Below, piece by piece: positions 25,596 to 33,760 of a stretch of 64,000 nucleotides of DNA (the stretch's first letter is position 1; each line of letters starts with the position of its first letter). Source of the DNA: Antarctobacter heliothermus. GTDB taxonomy: Bacteria > Pseudomonadota > Alphaproteobacteria > Rhodobacterales > Rhodobacteraceae. The position numbers and the translations under genes were made by a program. The notes below the pieces were generated by a model. It ran no database searches. It saw only the letters and a list, made by a program, of their open reading frames with translations, and had not been told where the DNA came from. Location of the stretch: positions 1 through 64,000 of the forward strand of contig NZ_FZON01000012.1 of NCBI RefSeq assembly GCF_900188425.1. The letters are read 5' to 3'.

Positions 25596-28097
25596 ATGAA
25601 AACCCATGTCAAAGCTTTGGTCGTCGGCGGCGGGGCCGTCGGCACGTCGATTGCCTATCATCTGGCCAAGGCGGGCTGGGACGATGTCTTGTTGCTGGAA
25701 CGCGATGAGTTGACGTCCGGCAGCACATGGCACGCGGCGGGCCTATTGCCCTATTTCAACATGTCTTTTGCCACGACCCACATCCACGACTATTCGATCC
25801 GCTTCTACAAGACACTGGAAGAAGAGACCGGGCTGAACGCGGGGTTTTCCGTGGTTGGCAATCTGCGCATGGCGCAGACGCAGGATCGCATGGACGAGTA
25901 CATGCTCTACGCCTCGACCGCTGAAACCTGCGGCGTGCCCTATGAGTGGATGACGCCCGCGCAGATCAAGGACCGCTGGCCGCTGATCCGCACGGAGGAT
26001 CTGAAAGGCGCGCTGTATCACCCCACCGATGGCTACATTAACCCCGCTGACGTGACCATGGCCATGGCCAAGGGCGCGCGCCAGCGCGGCGTGGTGATCG
26101 AACGCAAGTGGCAAGTCGATGGCTATGAGTGGACCGGGTCCGAGTGGCAGGTCACCATCACCAAGATGGTCGAAAAGGGCGGCAACCTTGTCCCCGGCGA
26201 CGAACAAAAGGTCATCACCGCCGAACATGTGGTCACCGCCACCGGCAACCACGCACAGCGGACCGCGCACCTGCTGGGGATCAAGATCCCGGCCATTCCG
26301 GTAGAGCACCAGTTCATCGTGATGGAGCAGGATCCGGCGCTGGTCGACTACCGCAAGACGAACGCCGAACATCCCGTCATCCGCGATGCCGACGCGCAAT
26401 CCTATGTGCGTGAGGAACGCGGCGGCTGGATCCTGGGCGTGTATGAGAAAAACGCACCCGCCCGCTTTGCCTACGGTGTGCCGGACAGTTTCCGCGCCGA
26501 TCTGTTCCAGCTGGATCTGGAGCGGATCGAAGAGCAATACATGGCGATGATCCACCGGATTCCGTCCTGCGAAGACTGCGGCCTCAAGGACGATTTCAAC
26601 GGCCCGATCTGCTACACGCCGGATGGCAACCCGCTGCTTGGACCCGCGCCGGGCCTGCGCAACATGTGGCTGGCCGAAGGGTTTTCCTTCGGCATCACGG
26701 CGGCTGGCGGCACCGGATATTACCTTGCACAACTGATGGTCGAGGGTGAGGCAGAGATCGACATGGCCTCGCTGGACCCCAAGCGGTTCGGCGGCTGGAT
26801 GACCACCCAATACGCTGTCGCCAAGAACGAAGAGGCGTACGAACACGTCTACATCCTCCACCACCCGGATGAGGAACGCCCTGCCGCACGCCCGCTGCGC
26901 ACCGCCCCGGCCTATGACCGGCAAAAGGCGCGTGGCGCGCAGTTCGGCTGTGTGAACGGCTGGGAGCGGCCCAACTATTACGGCCCGCTGGATGCACCGG
27001 ACACGTTTGACCACGACGCGCGGTCGTTCCGACGCGGCGGCTGGTGGCAATATGCGGTGGATGAGGCCAGGGCCGTGCGGGAGGGCGTCGGCCTGATCGA
27101 CGCCACGGCATTCACCAAACATATCGTCGAGGGGCCGGGCGCGACGCAGTTCCTTGACTGGTTCACCTGCAACAAGCTTCCCAAGGTCGGTCGCATCAAC
27201 CTGACCTATGCGCTGACCACACACGGCACCACGCGCACCGAATACACCATCGTGCGGCTGGATGAGGACCGCTACTACCTTGTCTCCGCCGGGGCATGGA
27301 CGGCCTATGACAGCGACTTTCTGCAAAAGGCCATTGAGGACAAGCGCGCAGAATTCGGCTGGATCTCCTGCCATGACGTGACAACCCAATGGGGGGTCTT
27401 CGCCATCGCCGGGCCGAAATCTCGCGACGTCCTGCGTGAGATCGTAAAGGACGCCGACCCCGACACCGTGCTGTCCAACAAACGGTTCCCCTGGCTGACC
27501 ATGCGCAACATCGAACTGGGGATGGTGCCGGTCATGGCAATCCGCGTCGCCTATACCGGCGAACTGGGCTGGGAATTGCACCACCCGATCGAGATGCAGA
27601 ACAACCTGTGGGATCAGCTGATGACCGCGGGCGAAAAACACGGGCTGAAACTGGTCGGTGCGCGGGCGCAGAACTGGCTGCGGCAGGAAAAGAGCTACCG
27701 CGCCTTTGGCAACGAACTGGGCCGCGACGCGACGCCCCTAGAGGCCGACCTGCCGCGTTTTGTCGACCTCACCAAGGACTTCCACGGCAAGGCGAACCTG
27801 GAACAGACCGGCATCGGCTCCAAATGCGTGACCCTGCTGATCGACGGGCCACCGGACGCTGATCCTTGGGGGCGTGAGGCGCTGTATGCGCAGGACGGCA
27901 CCCGCGTCGGGCGGCTGACGTCCGGCGGGTACTCAGTGCATTTCGAGAAATCCATCGGCATGGGCTACGTCACACCCGAACACGCGATCGAAGGCACCCG
28001 GCTGAAGGTCAAGATGCTGGACCAACTCTGGGACGCCACAGTGACCCATGACAGCCCTTACGACCCCAAGAACGAGGTTATTCGCAAGGACGGCTGA
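25596..28097 (+). CDS. FAD-dependent dimethylglycine/sarcosine dehydrogenase family protein with C-terminal GcvT domain
   Basis: This 833-residue flavoprotein probably oxidatively demethylates dimethylglycine or sarcosine and passes the methyl group to folate. The FAD loop is VVGGGAVGTSIAYHLA (about 9-24). His46 in GSTWHAAGL matches the histidine that carries covalent FAD in this family. A DAO domain fills roughly 1-400, followed by a linker domain and a C-terminal GcvT/aminomethyltransferase-type folate domain (about 480-833) with GRINLTYALTTHGTTRTEYT, split as INLTYALT and RTEYTIVRL, and YTGELGWELHHP. The start at 25596 is preferred over 25563 because the FAD strand then begins near residue 7. 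The exact substrate is not determined by sequence alone. Confidence 0.88.
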   Translation: MKTHVKALVVGGGAVGTSIAYHLAKAGWDDVLLLERDELTSGSTWHAAGLLPYFNMSFATTHIHDYSIRFYKTLEEETGLNAGFSVVGNLRMAQTQDRMDEYMLYASTAETCGVPYEWMTPAQIKDRWPLIRTEDLKGALYHPTDGYINPADVTMAMAKGARQRGVVIERKWQVDGYEWTGSEWQVTITKMVEKGGNLVPGDEQKVITAEHVVTATGNHAQRTAHLLGIKIPAIPVEHQFIVMEQDPALVDYRKTNAEHPVIRDADAQSYVREERGGWILGVYEKNAPARFAYGVPDSFRADLFQLDLERIEEQYMAMIHRIPSCEDCGLKDDFNGPICYTPDGNPLLGPAPGLRNMWLAEGFSFGITAAGGTGYYLAQLMVEGEAEIDMASLDPKRFGGWMTTQYAVAKNEEAYEHVYILHHPDEERPAARPLRTAPAYDRQKARGAQFGCVNGWERPNYYGPLDAPDTFDHDARSFRRGGWWQYAVDEARAVREGVGLIDATAFTKHIVEGPGATQFLDWFTCNKLPKVGRINLTYALTTHGTTRTEYTIVRLDEDRYYLVSAGAWTAYDSDFLQKAIEDKRAEFGWISCHDVTTQWGVFAIAGPKSRDVLREIVKDADPDTVLSNKRFPWLTMRNIELGMVPVMAIRVAYTGELGWELHHPIEMQNNLWDQLMTAGEKHGLKLVGARAQNWLRQEKSYRAFGNELGRDATPLEADLPRFVDLTKDFHGKANLEQTGIGSKCVTLLIDGPPDADPWGREALYAQDGTRVGRLTSGGYSVHFEKSIGMGYVTPEHAIEGTRLKVKMLDQLWDATVTHDSPYDPKNEVIRKDG

Positions 28098-28131
28098 CCC
28101 TCAGTGCCTTCATCCGGCGTCTACTGTCCAG

Positions 28132-28168
28132 AAATATCCCGGGGGAGTCGACCGCAGGGAGACGGGGG
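28132..28168 (+). repeat. Dispersed 37-base intergenic repeat, copy A
   Basis: The unit reads AAATATCCCGGGGGAGTCGA, CC, three variable bases, then GGGAGACGGGGG. It lies 35 bases after the DMGDH-type gene. Copy B at 33525-33561 on the opposite strand is identical outside the three variable bases. Both copies are intergenic. Confidence 0.85.
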
Positions 28169-28286
28169 TCATGCAGCAAGCATCCCTTGGGCATGACGCC
28201 CTCACACCTTGCCACAGGCGCGAGGCCGGATATGTTGTCAGGAAACGGGGCGCAGATCGCGCCCTTTTTCATGGAAAGGAGCGGAC

Positions 28287-28736
28287 ATGGGACTGAACGT
28301 CTATCTTTCAGGAGAAATCCACACCGACTGGCGCGACCAGATCATCGAGGGCGCACAGGGGTTGGACATCACCTTCAACGCGCCGGTGACGGACCACGGA
28401 GCCAGCGACGATTGCGGCGTGGACATCCTCGGGGAGGAACCGAACAAGTTCTGGCACGACAACAAGGGCGCGAAAATCAACGCGATCCGCACGCGCAAGG
28501 GGATTGCCGATGCGGATGTTGTGGTCGTGCGCTTTGGCGACAAGTACAAACAGTGGAACGCGGCCTTTGACGCGGGCTGCGCCAGCGCGCTGGGCAAATC
28601 GCTGATCATCCTGCAGCCGCCCGAACATGACCACGCGCTGAAAGAGGTGGACGCCGCCGCTTTGGCCGTTGCCCGCACGCCAGAACAGGTGGTTCAGGTG
28701 CTGCGCTATGTCCTGACCGGGACGTTGCCGGCCTGA
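28287..28736 (+). CDS. YtoQ family protein
   Basis: This 149-residue cytosolic protein starts MGLNVYLSGEIHTDWRDQI and has the nucleoside-deoxyribosyltransferase-like features of the YtoQ family: a VYLSGEIH strand, an LDITFNAPVTDHGASD segment and a DADVVVVRFGDKYKQWNAAFD block near 75-95. The biochemical role of YtoQ proteins is not established. A strong AAGGAG site precedes the ATG. It follows the DMGDH-type gene on the same strand after 190 bases and is convergent with the gene at 28741. Confidence 0.8.
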   Translation: MGLNVYLSGEIHTDWRDQIIEGAQGLDITFNAPVTDHGASDDCGVDILGEEPNKFWHDNKGAKINAIRTRKGIADADVVVVRFGDKYKQWNAAFDAGCASALGKSLIILQPPEHDHALKEVDAAALAVARTPEQVVQVLRYVLTGTLPA

Positions 28737-28740
28737 GGCG

Positions 28741-30285
28741 TCAGGGCATCAGGTATTGCGCCGGGGTCCAGCCGCTGCGACCGTCAGGCAGGACGACGCT
28801 CCACCAGACCAATGACATATCTTTGCATGTCTGTACCATCTCGGGGGCCCGGTCCGCTTCGGGACTGGAGAATTTGCCGTCATGCAAATCGCACCAGTCC
28901 TTGCAGACCTTGCGATTGTTGTCGGGCCCGGTGAATCGTGTCTCTTCGGGGCCGATGGTCAGGGAAAGCCACTCTTGGGCCAGCGCGATCCTTTTGCGCG
29001 GCTTGTCCGTGCTGTCGACGATCTCCAGCCGCGGGCCTTCGGAAACCCGCACAAACCGGCCCTCCTTGGGGTAGCAGCTCGCAATTGTCCTGCGTGACTG
29101 TCCCATTTCAAATTCGGGCGAGACGCGGTCGATCTCGGCCACCTTGTCCGGCAGGTCGCGCAGTCGTGTCTCGGACGAAAATATCGAGAGCGGCGAGACC
29201 TCCAAGTAGATCCCCGCGTCGTCGCCGTCGTTGCAGCGCTGACCGAAACTCGGTCCAAAGACCGTGTCGCCCCCGCAGCCCATCACACTAAGCTTATCCG
29301 AGACATACTCTTCGTTGTAGTAGATCCCGATTTCGCAGATGCGCTCACCCGGCCCGGCTCCGAGATCGCTCACATCGTCGCGGCCCTGCACTTCGTAGAA
29401 GTAATAGATGCCGTCTTCGTTCTCGGGTTGCAGGTCCCGCGCACGCTTGTAGACGAGGCTGTCCAGCATTGCCTGGTTGGCGTCGATCACCGGCACCGGG
29501 GCAAGCCCCTTGAACCAGTTCGAGGTGTTGTCGCAGGCGTTCAGCGCCTCGCGAGCCCCGGCGTGGCGCGGCTCAGGATAGCCAAAGATCTCGATATCCC
29601 AGCGTCCGGCCTTGTCTACCGTGTCGATGTAGTAGAAATCCTGCCCCTTGTGCTGCAGGAGCTTCTCGATCAGGTCGGGCTTCATGGCGCCGGTCCCGTC
29701 CGAGGGCTTGTAGCTATTGGCCAGACGCATGAACTCCAGTGCGGCGTTCACCGCGACGTCAAAGGCGGCGCTCATGTCTTTGGCGCTGTAACTGCGCGAG
29801 GTATCCAGCGTCGGCGCGGGCCGGTGAAAGCCGAGCGTCCCGTTGACGTGCATCCGGCGGCTGAGCCCCATTTCGAGCCGCCGCGACCACTCGTCGCTGC
29901 CGACGCTCCCCAACTTCTTCGTGCCCAGCATGAAGATGAGAGAGCAGGCGGACAGGCAACTGTCCCCATCCTCGATGACCGTGCCAAGGTATCGGCTTTC
30001 GATAAACTCCGCGATCTTCGTGGCTTCGATCAGCGATCCGCCGGGACTGTTCAGGCATACGGCCCCGAATGAGCCTCCGGCCAACGCCTCCCCGAACAAT
30101 TCGAGGTCGCCGGGAACGATTTGACCTTCAAAGCGCAGGCTGCATATGCCCTCGTCCGTCCGCGTCAGCGTTCCGGCCTGCGCAAGGCTGGCAAGGCCGC
30201 AAAAAAGAACAACAAGAAAGTGCCGAAAAACGTTTATCCCCAAAGTGTTGAGGGGCAGGCTAACGGGCCGTTCAGGCGGGCACAA
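28741..30285 (-). CDS. Periplasmic ClpP/crotonase-fold protein with C-terminal SH3-like segment
   Basis: This protein of about 514 residues starts with a hydrophobic export signal (FRHFLVVLFCGLASLAQAG, about 20-38). Residues 40-140 form a ClpP/SppA-like domain: LNSPGGSLIEATKIAEFIE matches the family's GG loop, and GDSCLSACSLIFMLG holds a candidate nucleophile serine. The middle, about 200-440, has no motif I recognise. The C-terminus, WWSVVLPDGRSGWTPAQYL, resembles a bacterial SH3-like domain. No ATG exists upstream of the signal; a TTG at 30285 with AGGGG five bases earlier is the best start, but the exact start is uncertain. Substrate and function are unknown. Confidence 0.65.
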   Translation of the reverse strand: MCPPERPVSLPLNTLGINVFRHFLVVLFCGLASLAQAGTLTRTDEGICSLRFEGQIVPGDLELFGEALAGGSFGAVCLNSPGGSLIEATKIAEFIESRYLGTVIEDGDSCLSACSLIFMLGTKKLGSVGSDEWSRRLEMGLSRRMHVNGTLGFHRPAPTLDTSRSYSAKDMSAAFDVAVNAALEFMRLANSYKPSDGTGAMKPDLIEKLLQHKGQDFYYIDTVDKAGRWDIEIFGYPEPRHAGAREALNACDNTSNWFKGLAPVPVIDANQAMLDSLVYKRARDLQPENEDGIYYFYEVQGRDDVSDLGAGPGERICEIGIYYNEEYVSDKLSVMGCGGDTVFGPSFGQRCNDGDDAGIYLEVSPLSIFSSETRLRDLPDKVAEIDRVSPEFEMGQSRRTIASCYPKEGRFVRVSEGPRLEIVDSTDKPRKRIALAQEWLSLTIGPEETRFTGPDNNRKVCKDWCDLHDGKFSSPEADRAPEMVQTCKDMSLVWWSVVLPDGRSGWTPAQYLMP

Positions 30286-30294
30286 GCCTGCCCC

Positions 30295-30996
30295 TTACCC
30301 CTCCTGCGGCGGTATTTTCAACCCGCGCTGCACGGCCGGTCGGGCCAGAAAGCGGTCCAGATAGGCCACCGCATTGGGGTGGTCGAACCAGCGTACGGCC
30401 TCTTGTGTGCCGTAAAAGTCCAATGCCCGCAGCCAAGGCGCGATGGCGATATCGGCGATGGAATACTCTCCGGCGATCCACCCCTGCCCGTCCAGCTGTT
30501 TTTCCACGACGTTCAACAGACGCTTGCCCTCGACGACAAAACGGTCCCGCGGGCGGGGGTCTTCGATCTCGGCCCCGGCGAATTTCGAGAAATAGCCAAG
30601 TTGGCCCAGCATCGGGCCAAGCCCGCCCATCTGGAACATCAGCCATTGAGTGATCGTGTGGCGCTCACTTGCCGTCTTGCCGGTCAGCTGCCCTGATTTC
30701 TCCGCCAGATACATGAGGATCGCGCCGCTTTCGAACAAGGCCAGCGGGGTGCCGTCCGGCCCGTCCGGGTCAATGATCGCGGGGATCTTGTTGTTGGGGT
30801 TCAGGCTGAGAAACTCGGGGCTTTTCACATCCGCTTCGCTGAGCGTGACGCGGTGGGCCTCATAGGGCAGGCCGATCTCCTCCAGCATGATCGACACTTT
30901 CACACCGTTGGGCGTGGGAAACGAATACAGTTGGAGGCGGTCAGGGTACTGGGCGGGCCAACGGGTGGCGATGGGGTGGGTGGTGAGATCAAGCAT
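30295..30996 (-). CDS. Glutathione S-transferase, YghU/YfcG-like
   Basis: This 233-residue protein is a cytosolic glutathione transferase or glutathione-dependent disulfide reductase. The thioredoxin-like N-domain has [20 protein letters not shown], then [10 protein letters not shown] and [14 protein letters not shown], which supply the cis-proline and glutathione gamma-glutamyl contacts of the nu class. The helical C-domain contains [17 protein letters not shown], the usual GST N-capping box. The ATG at 30996 follows AGGAAAGG. It ends just before the TTG start of the ClpP-like gene, so the two may be cotranscribed. Confidence 0.88.
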   Translation of the reverse strand: MLDLTTHPIATRWPAQYPDRLQLYSFPTPNGVKVSIMLEEIGLPYEAHRVTLSEADVKSPEFLSLNPNNKIPAIIDPDGPDGTPLALFESGAILMYLAEKSGQLTGKTASERHTITQWLMFQMGGLGPMLGQLGYFSKFAGAEIEDPRPRDRFVVEGKRLLNVVEKQLDGQGWIAGEYSIADIAIAPWLRALDFYGTQEAVRWFDHPNAVAYLDRFLARPAVQRGLKIPPQEG

Positions 30997-31147
30997 GCTA
31001 TCGGGCCTTTCCTGCGGTTGGGGGAAAGCTAGGTGTCTTTTTCCCTGTTTCACAGGTCGGCGAATGTGCGATTGCGCAGATCTGATACGCAAGAAGAGCG
31101 CATGTTCCGGTGGAAAACCGGCGGCGCCGGAACATGGGAACCACGGA

Positions 31148-31576
31148 ATGATTCAGGAATTCAGGGATTTTATCGCCAAGGGCAATGTCATGGACATGGC
31201 CGTCGGCATCATCGTCGGCGCGGCCTTTACCGCGATCGTCGCGTCGCTGGTGGGCGACATCATCAACCCGATCATCGCGCTGTTCACCGGCGGTATTGAT
31301 TTCTCGGGCTGGTTCTATGCGTTGGACGGAAACGAATACGCGTCGATTGCCGTGGCGGAAGAGGCCGGCGCGCCGATCTTTGCCATCGGCCGCTTTGTCA
31401 TGGCGGTCATCAACTTTCTGATCATCGCCTTTGTGGTGTTTATGCTGGTCAAGATGGTCAATCGCATAAAGGACGCCGCAGCCAAGCCGGAAGATGCTGT
31501 CGAAGAAGCCCCCAAGGGTCCGAGCGAAGTTGACCTGTTGGTCGAGATCCGCGACTCGCTGAAGGCGCGCGGCTAA
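31148..31576 (+). CDS. mscL: Large-conductance mechanosensitive channel
   Basis: This 142-residue inner-membrane protein opens under membrane tension to release solutes at osmotic downshock. It begins with [20 protein letters not shown], the amphipathic N-terminal helix and start of TM1, followed by the pore-lining [19 protein letters not shown]. The periplasmic loop and TM2 ([20 protein letters not shown], about 83-102) and a charged C-terminal helix complete the normal MscL layout. The start is internal to a longer frame and is fixed by the conserved N-terminus. Confidence 0.97.
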   Translation: MIQEFRDFIAKGNVMDMAVGIIVGAAFTAIVASLVGDIINPIIALFTGGIDFSGWFYALDGNEYASIAVAEEAGAPIFAIGRFVMAVINFLIIAFVVFMLVKMVNRIKDAAAKPEDAVEEAPKGPSEVDLLVEIRDSLKARG

Positions 31577-31643
31577 GTCCGCTATTCGGGCAGAGGGCAG
31601 AGCGTACCGCGCTCCGGTGCCTTTGATGTCGAAACTTGTCAGT

Positions 31644-31684
31644 TTGCCCCGGCGACGGTCAATGCGCTGCCGGGGCAATTTCCT
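31644..31684. terminator. Terminator between convergent mscL and ald
   Basis: A perfect 10-bp stem, TTGCCCCGGC (31644-31653) with GCCGGGGCAA (31669-31678), lies between the two convergent genes. T or A runs flank it, so it could serve both strands. Confidence 0.7.
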
Positions 31685-31695
31685 TGAAGTCAGGT

Positions 31696-32808
31696 CTAGA
31701 TCAGCGTTTGGGGGGGCGTGACATCCAGCCCTTGCGCTTCGCCGACCGCGGCATAGGTCAGCTTGCCCGCATGCACGTTCAACCCGTTCAGCAGGTGCGG
31801 ATCATCGGCGCAGGCCTGTTTCCAGCCTTTGTCCGCAAGTGCCAGCATGAACGGCATGGTCGCGTTGCCCAGTGCGATGGTCGAGGTGCGCGCCACCGCG
31901 CCCGGCATGTTGGCCACGCAGTAGTGCATGATGCCGTCGACCTCGTAGATCGGATCGGCGTGGGTGGTGGCGCGCGACGTCTCGAAACAGCCCCCCTGAT
32001 CAATGGCGACATCGACCAGAACTGCACCCGGCTTCATGGTGGGGAAATCGGCACGTTTGACCAGTTTTGGCGCCGCTGCGCCGGGGACCAGCACCGCGCC
32101 GATGATCATGTCCGCCAGCGTCAGATGCTCGGCCAGCAGACCGGCACTGGAATAGCCGGTGCGGAAAGTGCCGCCAAAGACGTCGTCGAGATAGCGCAGA
32201 CGGGGCAGCGAGCGGTCAAGAACGGTCACATCCGCGCCCATGCCTGCGGCGATGCGCGCCGCATGGGTGCCGACGACACCGCCGCCTATGACCAAAACCC
32301 GCGCCGGACCCACACCCGGCACGCCGCCCATCAGAACGCCACGTCCGCCGTTGGCCTTTTGCAGGGTCCAGGCGCCGACCTGCGGCGCCAGACGGCCCGC
32401 GACCTCTGACATGGGCGCCAGCAGGGGCAGGCCGCCGCGACCGTCGGTCACCGTCTCATAGGCGATGCAGGTGGCCCCGGAGGCCAGCAGGTCCTGTGTC
32501 TGGTCCGGATCGGGGGCCAGGTGCAGGTAGGTGAACAGCAATTGACCCTCGCGCAGCATGGCGCGCTCGGCGGCCTGCGGTTCCTTGACCTTGACGATCA
32601 TGTCGGCCTTGGCAAAGATTTCTTGCGCGGTATCCGCCATGCGTGCGCCGGCGTCGGTGTAATCGGTGTCGGTGAACCCGGCGCCCATGCCGGCCCCTGT
32701 TTGCACAATGACCTCATGACCGTGCTCAACCGCCTCTCGGGCAGCGTTGGGTGTCAGACCAACACGGAATTCCTGGGGTTTGATCTCTGTCGGGCAACCG
32801 ATCTTCAT
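31696..32808 (-). CDS. ald: Alanine dehydrogenase
   Basis: This 370-residue NAD enzyme reversibly deaminates L-alanine to pyruvate and ammonia. Typical features are [20 protein letters not shown] at the start, the pyruvate-binding lysine in VKVKEPQ near 74, the catalytic histidine in YLHLAPD near 95, and the NAD loop [17 protein letters not shown] near 170. The end [20 protein letters not shown] is also conserved. GAGGAGG lies 6 bases before the ATG. The divergent Lrp/AsnC gene, 136 bases away, is a likely regulator, as in other alphaproteobacteria. Confidence 0.95.
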   Translation of the reverse strand: MKIGCPTEIKPQEFRVGLTPNAAREAVEHGHEVIVQTGAGMGAGFTDTDYTDAGARMADTAQEIFAKADMIVKVKEPQAAERAMLREGQLLFTYLHLAPDPDQTQDLLASGATCIAYETVTDGRGGLPLLAPMSEVAGRLAPQVGAWTLQKANGGRGVLMGGVPGVGPARVLVIGGGVVGTHAARIAAGMGADVTVLDRSLPRLRYLDDVFGGTFRTGYSSAGLLAEHLTLADMIIGAVLVPGAAAPKLVKRADFPTMKPGAVLVDVAIDQGGCFETSRATTHADPIYEVDGIMHYCVANMPGAVARTSTIALGNATMPFMLALADKGWKQACADDPHLLNGLNVHAGKLTYAAVGEAQGLDVTPPQTLI

Positions 32809-32899
32809 GGCGAATCCTCCTCGCGGTGTGCTCGGGATTATGACACCGACGGCTTGCAATTGGCTCTCTACCTTGCTTTCACTTAGGCAGGGGGGCGCA

Positions 32900-32920
32900 C
32901 GATTTTTCGACGAAAAATCG
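32900..32920. repeat. Perfect 21-base palindrome between ald and the Lrp-type gene
   Basis: CGATTTTTCG, one central A, then CGAAAAATCG. It differs from the copy at 23193-23213 only at the centre. It lies 25 bases upstream of the Lrp-type start and about 90 bases from the ald start. It could be mistaken for a specific operator, but the second copy between mreB and mreC argues for a dispersed repeat. Confidence 0.8.
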
Positions 32921-32944
32921 GTTCTGACGGAGGTTCTTGCACAA

Positions 32945-33403
32945 ATGGCTCTGGACGAGACAGACAAGCGTATCTTGCGCGTGATCCAACGCACGGGTCG
33001 TATTTCGAACGCTGACCTGTCGGAGGCCGTCAATCTGTCTCCTTCGGCCTGTCACCGCCGGGTGCAGCGGCTGGAAACCGAAGGCTATGTGCGCGACTAT
33101 GTGGCGCTGCTGGATGCCCGGCGGATGGGACTGCCCGCGACGGTCTTTGTCGAGATCAAGCTAACTGCGCAGGCAGATGAGGTTTTGGATGCATTCGAGA
33201 AGGCGGTAGCGCGGGTGCCTTCGGTGTTGGAGTGTCATCTGATGGCGGGTACTGCGGACTACATCCTGAAGGTTGTGGCCGAAGACACCGAGGATTTCGC
33301 CCGCATTCACCGGCAATACCTGACTCGGCTGCCGGGGGTGGCGCAGATGCAGAGTTCCTTTGCTTTGCGCACGGTGTTTCGGACGACGGCGTTGCCGGTT
33401 TGA
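32945..33403 (+). CDS. Lrp/AsnC-family transcriptional regulator
   Basis: This 152-residue regulator has an N-terminal helix-turn-helix (MALDETDKRILRVIQRTGRI, then NADLSEAVNLSPSACHRRVQRLE) and a C-terminal ligand-binding RAM/ACT-like domain from about 65 to 145 (FVEIKL and HLMAGTADYILKVVAEDTEDF). The ATG at 32945 is chosen because the DNA-binding domain begins there; an in-frame upstream frame would overlap ald. Divergence from ald suggests it senses alanine or a related amino acid and regulates ald. Confidence 0.9.
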   Translation: MALDETDKRILRVIQRTGRISNADLSEAVNLSPSACHRRVQRLETEGYVRDYVALLDARRMGLPATVFVEIKLTAQADEVLDAFEKAVARVPSVLECHLMAGTADYILKVVAEDTEDFARIHRQYLTRLPGVAQMQSSFALRTVFRTTALPV

Positions 33404-33524
33404 GGCAGGGTGGGGGCAGACCTGCCGATGCGTGCAACGGGCCGGGTATGGCATGTTCAACCGCGATGTCTGTGCCCTGTCAGGGCCGCCGGTGCCAAGG
33501 TTCGCAAGGAGGAAGGGGGCGCTG

Positions 33525-33561
33525 CCCCCGTCTCCCATTGGTCGACTCCCCCGGGATATTT
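33525..33561 (-). repeat. Dispersed 37-base intergenic repeat, copy B
   Basis: In reverse complement this matches copy A at 28132-28168 at 34 of 37 bases; the only differences are the three central variable bases. It is followed on the left by a GGGGGC/GCCCCC hairpin (33515-33529). It lies between the Lrp-type gene and ccoS. Confidence 0.85.
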
Positions 33562-33583
33562 TCAGCCAGAAGAAACCCGCGGG

Positions 33584-33745
33584 TCAGTCCTGTTTGGGGT
33601 GGTCATCGTATTCGCCCGAGAGGATTCTTTGCGCGTCCCCCTCAGGATCGTCATACTGGTTCGACCGAAGGGTGAAGACGAAAAAGACCAGCCCGAGGCC
33701 GCCAAGGATCAGAGAGATCGGGATCAGGTAGGTCAGGATATTCAC
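33584..33745 (-). CDS. ccoS: Cytochrome cbb3 oxidase assembly protein CcoS
   Basis: This 53-residue membrane protein is needed for cofactor insertion into cbb3 oxidase. Translation gives a GTG start, then NILTYLIPISLILGGLGLVF and FVFTLRSNQYDDPEGDAQRI, the conserved CcoS pattern of one membrane helix followed by a YDDPEGDA-type motif. AGGAGA precedes the GTG, 6 bases away. It is the last gene of ccoGHIS, 15 bases after ccoI. Confidence 0.92.
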   Translation of the reverse strand: MNILTYLIPISLILGGLGLVFFVFTLRSNQYDDPEGDAQRILSGEYDDHPKQD

Positions 33746-33760
33746 CGCAGGTCTCCTGTG

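Noticed and set aside
25743-27641. 632-residue antisense open frame
   Set aside because: It mirrors the DMGDH-type gene, a common effect of high GC; no motif or ribosome site.
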